Positions 54,149 through 63,115 of a stretch of DNA of 64,000 nucleotides are shown here, in pieces. Below the pieces are notes generated by a model that worked only from the letters and a program-made list of their open reading frames with translations, was not told the origin of the DNA and searched no databases. Source of the stretch: Sphingomonas sp. 7/4-4 (GTDB taxonomy: Bacteria > Pseudomonadota > Alphaproteobacteria > Sphingomonadales > Sphingomonadaceae); contig NZ_CP115960.1 in the NCBI RefSeq assembly GCF_027941955.1, positions 2,480,001-2,544,000 of the forward strand, written 5' to 3'. Positions within the stretch are counted from its first letter, which is position 1; each line of letters starts with the position of its first letter. The translations under genes were made by a program, and so were the position numbers.

Positions 54149-55232
54149 GCCGGGTCTCCCAGATAGGCGCATTCGGCCTCGAAATCGGTACGGTAGCCGT
54201 CGCCGCGATCATAATGGTGGACTGCGCGGGTGACGGCATATTGGTTGGCGAAGCGCGGGTTGAGCCCGGCGAGTTCGACCCAGCTGCCGACGCGCAACTG
54301 GCCATTGCCCTGCGCGGTGCCGAAGGCGCGGACGAAGGCGCGGGCGCGGCGCTCGCATTCGGTCTGCGCGATCGCCTGCGCATCGCCGCTGGTCATCGGC
54401 CCGAATCGGCCGAGATGGAGGCTGACGCGCGAGAATTTGGCCGAGAGCGTGTCCGCGCCGCTTTTGCCCGCACCGGGGCCGTAGCCCCCGCCGGCTTGGT
54501 CTCGTTGACCGCATCGCCGCTCTTCGGATCGAAGCTGGCGATGCGAATTTCGCTGACTTGCTCGGAAATGTCGGCAGTGACCCGGCAGGCGAGCAAGGTC
54601 GAACCCGCCTGCAGCGGCACGAGCGTGCGGCGGTCCTTGCCCTTGCGCCCAACCTGCAGCTTGGCGGCGACGATCTGCATGTCGCAATCGAAGCGATCGA
54701 GGATGCGACGCAGGAAAGCGAGATCGGTCTCGTCGGTCTGCAGCCAGTCGCGTGCAACGGTGTCGACGCCATCGCGCACCTCAGGGGTGAGACTGTAATC
54801 GCCGGCGACTGCCTTGACGACGTCGCCCAGCGCCTGCTGCTCGAACAGCCTGGTCTTGCGCTTGCGGCGCAGCGGGAACAGCCGGTCCTCGGCGAGCACC
54901 GTCAACAAGGGCGGCGCATTTTCGCGAATCTCGGCCTCGAGCCCGGTGATCTGGCCATCGAAGATTTCCGCGGCGCCGCGTTCGGCCGGCCCGGCGAACA
55001 AGCGGATTCCGGCGCCGAGATCGAGCGGCGAGCCGCTGCCCGAGGCAAAGGTCACCGTGCCGTCGGCCGCTCCGGCCGCGTCGATCACCACCAGCTCGAG
55101 ACTGGTCATCCCGCCTGGCCCCTCAACCACGCGGAACCGCTCCAGGTTCGGCGCGATCGACGGATAGTCCATCCCGCCGATTTCCAGCGTCGGTACGAAG
55201 CTCAGCAGGCTCTGGGGATCGTCGAGCGCCAT
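54145..55232 (-). CDS. gpD/late-control-D-like baseplate hub (frame changes once)
   Basis: About 362 residues. N-terminus LLSFVPTLEIGGMDYPSIAP, then ELVVIDAAGAADGTVTF; the middle has DVVKAVAGDYSLTPEVRDGV and DLAFLRRILDRFDCDMQIVA, typical of gpD/gp27-like hubs. The frame changes in the run of five C at 54485-54489 and continues as GGGYGPGAGKSGADTLSAKF to the stop. It joins the inner tube to the spike, probably as a trimer. The C-terminal overlap with the spike gene fits a hub-spike unit. Confidence 0.8.
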
Positions 55233-55233
55233 G

Positions 55234-55404
55234 TCAGTCCGCCCACAGGCGCTCGATGCGGTGCTGCCGACGCCGCATCGCATGTTCGAGCCGATCCATA
55301 TCGACATCGCGCGGCCCGGCCGCAGCGCCGCCGCTCGCGGACGCGGGTCCGGGCGCGGCGGCTGCAGCCACTTCGCTCGTCATCTCTTCCACGATCACGC
55401 CCAT
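55234..55404 (-). CDS. 56-residue eCIS-locus protein
   Basis: ATG 55404 to TGA at 55234. The sequence starts MGVIVEEMTSEV, runs through an alanine/glycine-rich linker and ends with a basic helix (MDRLEHAMRRRQHRIERLWA). Its start lies about ten bases after the CIS tube gene and its stop is one base before the hub start. Small proteins of the DUF5908 kind often sit here in related loci; the match is only weak. It is likely to be a real gene because it fills the gap in the same direction with no frame problem. Confidence 0.55.
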   Translation of the reverse strand: MGVIVEEMTSEVAAAAAPGPASASGGAAAGPRDVDMDRLEHAMRRRQHRIERLWAD

Positions 55405-55414
55405 CTCGAACCCT

Positions 55415-56801
55415 TCAGAAGAATGTCACGCTGCGGCTGGAGTAGCTTTCGGCGACCACCGGCCCGCCGCCGACCAGCCGCCCGGTCACGTCGAAGCTCG
55501 AGCTCGACGTCACCATCGGCGGCGGCGGCGGGAGCAGACGCTCGGGCTGGTAACTCGAGCCCCAGCTCGTCGTCTTCGACATGCCGAGCCCGGCAAAGGC
55601 GCCCTCGTCCGCGCGCATGCCCGCCGAGGACCCGCCGAAGCTGGTCGTCGAGCTGCCGCTCGAACGCGTGGTGCCGTCGAAGCCGGTGAAGCTGCTATTG
55701 GTGTCGGTCCGGGTGACCCCATCGAAGCCGGTCACACTGGTGGTGGTCGAGCTGAACAAGCCCCCACCACCCTCGCTCGTGCCGCCAAGCCCGCCGCTCA
55801 TCGACACGCCTGCGCCGCCCATGCTCGAACCCATGCCGAACGACGCGCCCGCGCCGAAACCGGCCGAGGCACCGGCCCCTGCCGAGAAGCCCGCCCCCGG
55901 AGAAGCCGGCGCCCGCCGACGCGCCTGCCGAAAAGCCAGCCCCCGCCGAGAAGCCCGCGCCGCCGCCCATCCCCGCCGCCATGCCGACTCCGACGCTCCC
56001 GCCAATCCCGGCCGAAGCGCTGAGCCCCGCCGAAGCACCCATGCCGAAGCCGATCGACGCACCCGCGCTGACTCCGCCCGACATCGAGAAGCCGGCGGCG
56101 GCGGACAGATTGACGCTGGCTCCGGCCATCGCGGTGGCCCCGCCGCCGGCGCGCATATTCTCGACCCCGTTGAACGCCGCCAGCGCACGGCCGGCTTTGG
56201 GATCGCCGGCGCGCGTGGCGGCCGCAGTCAGGCTGGCGAATTTGGGCTCGGCGGGAAGCACGATCACGTCGGGCGGGGTAAAGGCCGGATCGGAGGCGCT
56301 GAAATAGCTCGCCGTCTTGCTCTTATAGTCGAAGAAGGCCTTGCCATCGCCCTTGATGCTGAGCTGGATCGTCGCGCGTAGCGGCACACCGTCCGACGAC
56401 CAATAATCGAGTGTCTCAGTCAGCGACTCGATGACGCCGGTGTAGGACGCGGTGCCCCAATGGAACGTGATCTTGGGCAGGCTGAGATTGGCCTCGTCCC
56501 CGTTTCCGCCGCTGTTCGCCGGCTTGGGCTTGCCCTTGCCGGTAGTGGCAGGGACCGCCGTGGCGAAGCCGCGCAGTTCCTTCACCTTGTCGCGCACGTC
56601 GATGCCATCTTCGGTGGTGTCGAAGATCAGTTCGACGTCGAGCTTGGCGGTGGTGGCGCGGGCATGCTGCTCGGGCGGATCCTCGCCGAACTGGTTGGTC
56701 AGCGTGACGCGTAGTGACGCGGGATTGAACTGCACGTTGATGTGCGTGTCGGATCCGGGCCCCGTGAAATAAGCGGCGTTGGCTGCCGGCGTGTCACTCA
56801 T
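55415..56801 (-). CDS. CIS tube/adaptor protein with Gly/Ala-rich tail (frame changes once)
   Basis: About 462 residues. The first 220 residues are a CIS tube/LysM-type adaptor (HINVQFNPASLRVTLTNQFG, then VELIFDTTEDGIDVRDKVKE and SYTGVIESLTETLDYWSSDG), like Afp7-type proteins. The second half is a low-complexity run of glycine, alanine and serine (GAGFSAGASAGAGFSGG and similar repeats, 55.9-56.15 kb), then a serine/glycine-rich region (TTSVTGFDGVTRTDTNS) ending in RSVTFF. The frame changes in the run of five C at 55894-55898. Such a tail is unusual for this component. It overlaps the tube 2 start by four bases. Confidence 0.75.
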
Positions 56802-57397
56802 GCGAGGACTCCCGACATTTCCAGGCCTTCATGCACGAGGTGCAATTCCTCGACCGCGACATCGGTGCCCTTGGCATTGAGGTCGCCGACGCGGAACTTG
56901 ACCGGCATCGCATTGCGCAGCCGCCAGCCAAAAGCGATCGCCGGCTCGGGCAATTTCTTCGAGTCCATCACTCGCTGAGTCTCGTCACCGGCGCGGACCA
57001 GCCCGATCAGGACGTGCCCACGATTGGCCTTGACCGGCCTCCCGTCGATCGGGACGCTGCCGCCGCGCGCCTCGGCATCGGCACCAGTGAACACCGACCA
57101 CCAGCGCCACAGCAATTGGGTGCGGATAATGCCGCGCTTGAGCACCACCGTCCCGAAGGTCACCGGACCGGCGCGCATCGTCGTGCCGTAGTTATGGCCG
57201 CCGACCTTGATGACCTTGTGCTCCATCACTGCCTCGATTCCCGAGACTTCGGAGAAGCTGCCGACGAGCCCGGCATTGGTCGTGCCCCACGGCGCGAAGC
57301 TCGATCCCTCGACCGGGTCCACGGCGAGGTGGAACGCGAAATTGCCATAGGGGACTCGGTTTTCCTCGGCGAGATCCTTGCTCCAGCTCAAGGGCAT
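56798..57397 (-). CDS. Inner tube protein 2 (gp19-like)
   Basis: 199 residues of the phage tail tube (T4 gp19) fold: NFAFHLAVDPVEGSSFAPW, GLVGSFSEVSGIEAVMEHKV, RAGPVTFGTVVLKRGIIRTQ, and a last strand VAVEELHLVHEGLEMSG. It is longer than tube 1 and probably corresponds to the tube-initiator (Afp5-like) form that contacts the adaptor. The start overlaps the stop of sheath 2 by one base. Confidence 0.88.
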   Translation of the reverse strand: MPLSWSKDLAEENRVPYGNFAFHLAVDPVEGSSFAPWGTTNAGLVGSFSEVSGIEAVMEHKVIKVGGHNYGTTMRAGPVTFGTVVLKRGIIRTQLLWRWWSVFTGADAEARGGSVPIDGRPVKANRGHVLIGLVRAGDETQRVMDSKKLPEPAIAFGWRLRNAMPVKFRVGDLNAKGTDVAVEELHLVHEGLEMSGVLA

Positions 57398-59047
57398 CAG
57401 GCCGCCTCCCGCTTCGCTTCGGACGCCGCTTCAATCAATTGCAGGACCACGGTGACCCGCTCGATCGGCTGCGCCGGCAGGAAGCTCAGCGTCGCGATGA
57501 CGCGGCCATTGTCGATATCGCCCTGGGTCATCGTGCTGGCGTCGCAGCTGACGGTGAAGGCCTCGTCGCGGCTGCGCCCGGCAAAGGCGCCGAGCGCGCG
57601 TAATGAATCGCACAGCGCCTCGAGCGCGGCGCGCATCCGCCCCCACAGGATCGGGCCCGACGGCTCGAACACCAGATCGTCGCCGAGCGTGCGCGACGCA
57701 CGCAGCAGGATACCCATCAGCCGCGAGGTACCGCCGGGTCGCCACGCGCGCTGGGGTGCCATCGAACTGTCGCTGAGCAATTCAATTCGCCCGCGGCGCA
57801 CCGCGAACAGTGACAGCCGGTCGCCGAGCCAGTCGGCCTTGCCGGGAATGCCGCGGGCGAGGTCGCTCGCGCCGATTTCAGGAACGAGCGCAGTCACGCT
57901 GCGCAACAGCTCGCCGGCGGCGCTGCGAAACGCGCCGCGCTGGATCGCGGAGCGCGCGATCACTGCCGCCAGCGCGCCTTCGGGGCTTTCCAGGCCTTCG
58001 GGCAGGTCGACCGAATCGGGTGTCGCGATCCACGGATAAGCGAGTTGCAGCCGCGCATTGCCGACCGCGCCGTCGTCGAGCAGCCGCAGCTGGGGGCCGG
58101 CGAGATCGGGCCTGTCGAGCGAGGCGAGCGGCCAGCATTCCTCGCCATCGCTGAACCCGCCTTCCGCGACAAAAGGCAAAGGCATTGCCGATACCAAGGT
58201 CAAGTCGCGGCGGTGGGCGGGCCCCTTGGCCGGCCGAGCAAGTCGAGCGCGAAGCGGATCGCCCGCGACCAGGTCGCATAGCCTTCCGCGTCGAGCCGCG
58301 GGGCGAGCAGAGCGGGCCGCGCGACGCGTGCTTCGGGGCGAGCTCGGGCGCGGCGGGGGCGCAGGGTTTGAAGATCTCGGGCGGCCCCGGCGGCTCCTGT
58401 GGTAGCGGCGCCTGATGCGGCGCACCGGCGCATAGATCGATCAGGTCGGGCAGCAGCAGCAGCGCCGCATCCTCGACGGCATAAGCGACTGCCGCGCCGG
58501 TCCAGGTTGCGGGGTCGGCGGGGTCGCTGGGGGAGCCTAGCCCGCTCAGTCCGGCGAGGAGCGGCTGGCGCAATGCGGCGTCCGCGGGCTTGGTGGTCTT
58601 CCAGGCTAGCAGCAGCCTCTTGGCCTTGGTGAACGCCTCGGGTCCGGCGGCGGCATCGTCGAGCGCGATCGGATCGCCGGTGCGCACGACATAGGCCTTG
58701 GCGCCGCCTTCAGCAAAGAAGCGCTTGACGGCGAGGCCGAGCGGGCACGGAACCATCTGGTCCGAACCAGGTCCCATCGGGCGCTGGTCCCAGGCATAAA
58801 GCGCATCGAACTCGGACCAGCTCTCGACCGGCACCGGCAGCCCCAGCAGGCTGTCCATCCGCGCCGCCGCCGCCTTGAATACCCCGGTCGGCGTCCAGCC
58901 ATCGGCCTTCAGCGCCTCGCGCACCCCCGCCGGCAGCGCTGCCGCCCGCCGCGCGACGCAACCGACGAAAACGGCGACATCGGCGCGCGACGACAGCCCC
59001 GGCGCCTGCGGCCGGCTCGTGGTGAAGGTGATACCGGGCAACGGCAT
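57397..59047 (-). CDS. Tail sheath protein 2 (frame changes at least twice)
   Basis: About 550 residues. N-terminus MPLPGITFTTSRPQAPGLSS, then RADVAVFVGCVAR and DQMVPCPLGLAVKRFFAEGG, a sheath N-terminal fold. After frame changes near 58320 and 58220 it reads DAEGYATWSRAIRFALDLLG, LVSAMPLPFVAEGGFSDGEE. The C-terminus is a sheath handshake domain: SAIQRGAFRSAAGELLRSVT, DAEAFTVSCDASTMTQGDID-like and NGRVIATLSFLPAQPIERV. Two different sheath proteins are usual in Afp-like particles. It follows tube 1 by about 24 bases. Confidence 0.82.
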
Positions 59048-59071
59048 AAGGATGCTTCCCCTCGCTCGCTG

Positions 59072-59524
59072 TTATTCGGTGACGAATTCCAGGTCCTCGA
59101 CCGCGACCACCAGTTCCTCCATCGCGACGTCGCTGCCTCCCTTGGCGGCGAGCGTCGGCCCGGTGAACTTCATCGGCCGCGCGTTGATCAGCTTCCACCG
59201 CAGCACGGCGTTGCGCTGCTCGTCCTGCAAGGTGATCATCACGGTGCGCTTGTGCGTGGGATCGACGCGGGTGATGCGGATCCAGTCCCAGAAATTGACC
59301 TGGCCCATGATGCCGCGCTTGAGCGTAACGTCGCCAGCCTTGTGCATCCCCGGAATCTTGCGGACCCGGTTCTCCTTGTCGTTGCCCTGGCGGTACTCCA
59401 TCAGGGTGATCTCGGTGCCGATCCCCGACACGTCGGAGAAGCCGCCGAGCGCGGTATTGGCGGCTTCGTTGCCGTCGAATTCGACGATGAAATTATAAGC
59501 GCCGAACGGTGTTTCGCGTGGCAT
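59072..59524 (-). CDS. Inner tube protein 1 (gp19-like)
   Basis: 150 residues. The tube fold is shown by YNFIVEFDGNEAANTALGGF, SDVSGIGTEITLMEYRQGND, GDVTLKRGIMGQVNFWDWIR and VAMEELVVAVEDLEFV. It is the major inner tube protein, which forms hexameric rings. The start at ATG 59524 has AAGGAG eleven bases ahead; a GTG nine bases upstream is less likely. It follows the sheath gene by 12 bases, the usual order. Confidence 0.9.
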   Translation of the reverse strand: MPRETPFGAYNFIVEFDGNEAANTALGGFSDVSGIGTEITLMEYRQGNDKENRVRKIPGMHKAGDVTLKRGIMGQVNFWDWIRITRVDPTHKRTVMITLQDEQRNAVLRWKLINARPMKFTGPTLAAKGGSDVAMEELVVAVEDLEFVTE

Positions 59525-59536
59525 CGGGTTCACTCC

Positions 59537-61259
59537 TTATCCGCGGGCATCGGCCGTTTTCTGGCCGATGCGGAAGATGACGAATTCGGCGGGCTTGATA
59601 GCGGCGACGCCGACCAGACAGATCAGGCGGCCGTTATCCAGGTCGTTCTGCGTCATCGTCGTGCGATCGCAGCGGACGAAGAACGCTTCCTTGGGGCTGG
59701 TGCCGAGCAGCGCCCCCGAGACCCATTCATTGTACAGAAAGTCCGAGACCGTGGTGCGCACATTGGCCCACAGAGCCTCGCCGTTCGACTCGAACACGGC
59801 CCATTGAGAGCCACGGTCGATCGACGCCTCCAGATACAGGAAGTATCTGCGGATATTGACGTATTTCCACTCGGGGTCGGAGCTGGTGGTGCGTGCGCCC
59901 CACACCCGGATGCCACGTCCGGACAATGCCCGGATGCAGTTGATGCCAAGCGGATTGAGCACTTCCTGCTCGCCGAAGCGGACGTCGCGCTGCAGCGCCA
60001 GCGCGCCGGTCACCGTCTCGTTGGCGGGCGCTTTCCACACGCCGCGCTGGACGTCGTTGCGGGCATAGATGCCGCACACCGCGCCCGAAGGCGGCACGTC
60101 GATCAGCGAAGGCTGGCTGGGATCGGTCGCCGCGAGCGGATTGGCGATCGTGATCCACGGATAATAAAGCGCGGCATATTTGCTGTCGATCAGGCTCTTG
60201 AGCGACTTGACGCTCGGATCGGCGGTGACTTCGAGCCCCGGCGGGGTATCGAGCACCGCGATGCGATAGGCGCGGCGCGCCTCGGCGTGGCCGATCAGGC
60301 TTTGATTGACCGCGGCAGGAAGCGGCGCCGCGAAGCTCGACGCGCCAGGCGCCGCGACGATCGAGACATCCTCGAGCGCGAGCAGCGAGATCGAGCGCCG
60401 TCGCGTAATCGGCAGCGCTCGGACCGCCCGTTCCATCGCTGCCGCCGGTGAGCGGGACCACGCGCACGCCGTCGGTAGCGCCGTTCATCAGCGCCGCACG
60501 GGCTTCGGCCGCGCTTGCCCCGGTGCCGACATCGAGCGTGATCGGATTGGTCAGCGCGTCGCTTGCCGAAGCCGGCTTTGCGCCGAGCACGGCATTGAGG
60601 AAGCGCGGATGCTTGGGATGCACGCCGAGCCCGCCCGCTTCATAGACCGGGCCGGTCGGATCCTCGACCAGGACGCTATAGCTCAGGATCGAGCAGGCAT
60701 CGTCGGTCGCCGCGATCACGTCCGTCGTGCCGACCACGAACACGTCGGTGCCGACAAGGACCAAGGTGCCGGCGGGCTGCTTGAGCGCGAGCTTATTGGT
60801 CGTCGGCAGTGCGCTTTCGACGATGGTCACGCGGAAATTGGCGTCGCTGCCGGCAATCTTGGCACCGGCGGCGGTGCGCGCCGAAAGCGTCAGCTTCTTG
60901 GCGGCGGCGGGCGTGCCCGAATTGAGCACGATCGCCGCGCCGGCCGCCGCCGCCGCGCCGAGGATGCGCGCGACATAGAGCCGCCCGCCGCCATTGTTGA
61001 AGAATGCCTGCGCGGCGAGCGCGAGGTAATTGCGCGCCGCATTGCCGGCGATGGTGAGGTCGTCGACTCCGCCATAATAGCGTTCATAGTCGGCGAAACT
61101 GGTCAGCAGCGGCGGCGTCGGATCGCTCGGTGCGAGGCTGACCGGGCCGCGCGCGGTCATGCCGACGAACGCGCAGGTGCTGGTCCCCACGCCTTCGATC
61201 GATTTGGCGCGGAAGCTCGTCTCTTCGACGAACACCGCTGGTGCAAGATATTCGGGCAT
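59537..61259 (-). CDS. Tail sheath protein 1 (frame changes once)
   Basis: About 574 residues. The N-terminus MPEYLAPAVFVEETSFRAKS, then IEGVGTSTCAFVGMTARGPV and YYGGVDDLTIAGNAARNYLA is the contractile sheath start. The last 200 residues (NDVQRGVWKAPANETVTGAL, NPLGINCIRALSGRGIRVWG, then VIFRIGQKTAD) are the conserved C-terminal domain. The frame changes near 60430. The strong ribosome-binding site GGAAGGAGG, about seven bases upstream of ATG 61259, fits a highly made component. The sheath contracts to drive the tube. Confidence 0.88.
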
Positions 61260-61294
61260 TAGCGTGCCTCCTTCCGAGTGCGGTTCGGGCGAGA

Positions 61295-62089
61295 TCATGG
61301 CGCCGTCCAGGTCAGCGCGAGGGAAAACTGGCGGCCTGCCGCAATGCGGAGGGCCGTGCCGCTCGGGAAATTCGCCGGCAGCGCCGCGGCAAGCGCATCG
61401 GGATCGGGATGGCCAGCGGTCCGCATCGCCGCGTCGCGCGCCGCTGCGGGCATCTCGGCCGGAGTGTGGAACAAGGCGACTGCCGGATCGGCGTCGACGA
61501 TCACGCGCGCGGCGATATCGCGGTCGACCGTGGCTCCGGCGCCGGCGAAGCTCAGCGGCAGCACCGGGAACAAGAGGACCGCCTCGCCGCGAGCATCGGT
61601 GAGCGCACGCGCCGCGAACAGGCCGTTGTCGGTCTGTGCGCGGACCAGGGCGTGCTCGACTGCGCGCCCGTCGTCCGAGCGCTTGACCGAGACGCGCAAC
61701 AGCACGGCGCTGCCGGTCGGTTGTGCAGCGGCGGCAGGCAGCAATTCGATCGCCACAGGCTGGAACAGCGAACCCGCTTGGTTCAAATGCGCTGGATCGG
61801 CATCGCGCGGCAGCTGCAACTTGTATCGTCGCGGCAGATAGGCGCGGTTTACCGGGGTACAATCGAGCTGGATCGGCGCGGCGGCGTGCGCCGGCGCGCT
61901 ATCGAAGGTGGCGGCATAGGTCTCGAAGCCCTTGGCCGCGGTCAGCGCGTAGCGGCCGCCGCCCTTGGGCACGATCTGCACGCCGTCGCCGTGCACCTGC
62001 ACCGGTCCGTCGACGGCGTGGCCATAGCCATCGACGAAGGCGAGCAAGGCGAGCCCGCGCCGGTCGAGCAGATCGGGGGCAAGCATCAT
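61295..62089 (-). CDS. eCIS-locus protein of unknown function, beta-rich
   Basis: 264 residues from ATG 62089 (GTG 62095 also possible). It has LLDRRGLALLAFVDGYGHAV near the start, repeated beta-strand motifs (GDGVQIVPKGGGRYALTAAK, then VRAQTDNGLFAARALTDARG and EAVLLFPVLPLSFAGAG, the last like a bacterial Ig-type domain), and an N-terminal module before the sheath genes. No family is recognised. It follows the DUF4255 gene without a gap and precedes sheath 1 by about 36 bases. Confidence 0.45.
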   Translation of the reverse strand: MMLAPDLLDRRGLALLAFVDGYGHAVDGPVQVHGDGVQIVPKGGGRYALTAAKGFETYAATFDSAPAHAAAPIQLDCTPVNRAYLPRRYKLQLPRDADPAHLNQAGSLFQPVAIELLPAAAAQPTGSAVLLRVSVKRSDDGRAVEHALVRAQTDNGLFAARALTDARGEAVLLFPVLPLSFAGAGATVDRDIAARVIVDADPAVALFHTPAEMPAAARDAAMRTAGHPDPDALAAALPANFPSGTALRIAAGRQFSLALTWTAP

Positions 62090-62091
62090 CG

Positions 62092-62702
62092 TCACAGCGC
62101 CGGCTCCGCGATCGGATCGCCATCGGCGAACGAGAAGCGGCTCGCCGCGACCGGCGGCGCATCGACCGTCGGCCGGTAACCGATCCGGATAACGCGCGCC
62201 TTGTAGAGCGCCGACAGATGATGCTTGAGTTTGAGCGCCTCCCACAAACGGAACAGCCGCTCGGGATCCGAATCGTCCGGCACGATCTGCACGCTCTCGC
62301 CGCGCGACCAGGTCGCGCCGCCGAGCAATTGGCCCTGATCGAGAATCGGGTAGCGATCGAGTTCGAGCATCGCCCAGCTGAGCAACGCCTGCTCCTCGAG
62401 CGTCGTCGTCGACCAGCAGGCGAGTACATAGGAGAGTTCGAGCGAAATCCCTGCGCCTTGCGAGGATCGCCCATCGGGCCGCGCCCGATCACGCTGTCCG
62501 AGCGGCCGACATGATAGCAAGTGAGCGACAGTCCCCCGGTCGGCGGCGAGGCGCCAGTCAGTTTCGACAGCGGGACGTGCGCGATTTCCGCCGCCGCCGG
62601 CACCGGATCGAGTCGCCCCTCGGCCTGAAGCAACGAGCGCCGTGCGCGCAGCACTGCCACGATCGACTCGCCCACCAGATTGACGGCGCCGAGCTCAGCC
62701 AT
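62092..62702 (-). CDS. DUF4255 tail-terminator/cap-like protein (frame changes once)
   Basis: About 203 residues. The DUF4255/Pvc16 N-terminal family is seen in GGLSLTCYHVGRSDSVIGRG, then ELSYVLACWSTTTLEEQALL, SWAMLELDRYPILDQGQLLG and the final strand ARVIRIGYRPTVDAPPVAA. In PVC-like particles this protein caps the tail end. ATG 62702 overlaps the stop of the small gene upstream. The frame changes in the CCC run at 62449-62451 and joins MGDPRKAQG to ISLELSYVLACW. Confidence 0.8.
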
Positions 62703-62967
62703 GCGCGCCGCCCTCGATCGTGCCAAATTGCTGCTGATAGCGATCGATCGCGCCGCCGATTTCGCGCTGCATCGTCAACAGATAGTCGGGGCTGCTGACC
62801 AGCCGGACCTGGTGGGTCGGCACCTGGCTCCCCGGCTGGATCTGGCTCAGATCGATGCGCACGTCGGACAGGCTGACGGCAAGCTGCAGGTGATTGACGT
62901 AGAGGCGGGCAAAGGGCGCTGTTGCCGCGAGCGCGCGGCGTGCCTCCTCATCCTTGCCCTCGCTCAT
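62695..62967 (-). CDS. DUF3467-like small protein
   Basis: 90 residues. PFARLYVNHLQLAVSLSDVR, then IDLSQIQPG and HQVRLVSSPDYLLTMQREIG end in AIDRYQQQFGTIE, the DUF3467 pattern. It is the first gene of the eCIS operon, only a few tens of bases after the sigma-54 promoter, with GGAGACTGGGG ahead of ATG 62967. The role in the particle is unknown; first position may fit a regulatory or assembly role. Confidence 0.6.
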   Translation of the reverse strand: MSEGKDEEARRALAATAPFARLYVNHLQLAVSLSDVRIDLSQIQPGSQVPTHQVRLVSSPDYLLTMQREIGGAIDRYQQQFGTIEGGAHG

Positions 62968-63004
62968 CCCCAGTCTCCTGCGCTCGCTGCGCGGAGACTG
63001 TGTC

Positions 63005-63019
63005 GCAACGGCCGTGCCA
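63005..63019 (-). promoter_or_regulatory. Sigma-54 promoter of the eCIS operon
   Basis: On the minus strand TGGCACGGCCGTTGC, an exact match to TGGCAC-N5-TTGC with GG (63018-63017) and GC (63006-63005) separated by ten bases. Predicted transcript start near 62993, about 25 bases before ATG 62967. Sigma-54 promoters need an enhancer-binding protein, and one is encoded just upstream. Confidence 0.8.
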
Positions 63020-63082
63020 ATCGGGGAATATGTGCAGGTTCAGCGGGTTAGTGCGGCGGGCCAATGGCGCCGGCGGCAGGAT

Positions 63083-63110
63083 GTGACGGCGCACCGTCAC
63101 TTGCCGTGAC
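63083..63110. promoter_or_regulatory. Upstream inverted repeats, probable enhancer-binding site
   Basis: GTGACGG-CGCA-CCGTCAC (63083-63100) overlapping GTCAC-TTGCC-GTGAC (63096-63110): three GTCAC/GTGAC half-sites, about 65-90 bases upstream of the sigma-54 promoter, a normal place for an upstream activator. They lie just after the stop of the enhancer-binding protein gene. Confidence 0.6.
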
Positions 63111-63115
63111 AGATG

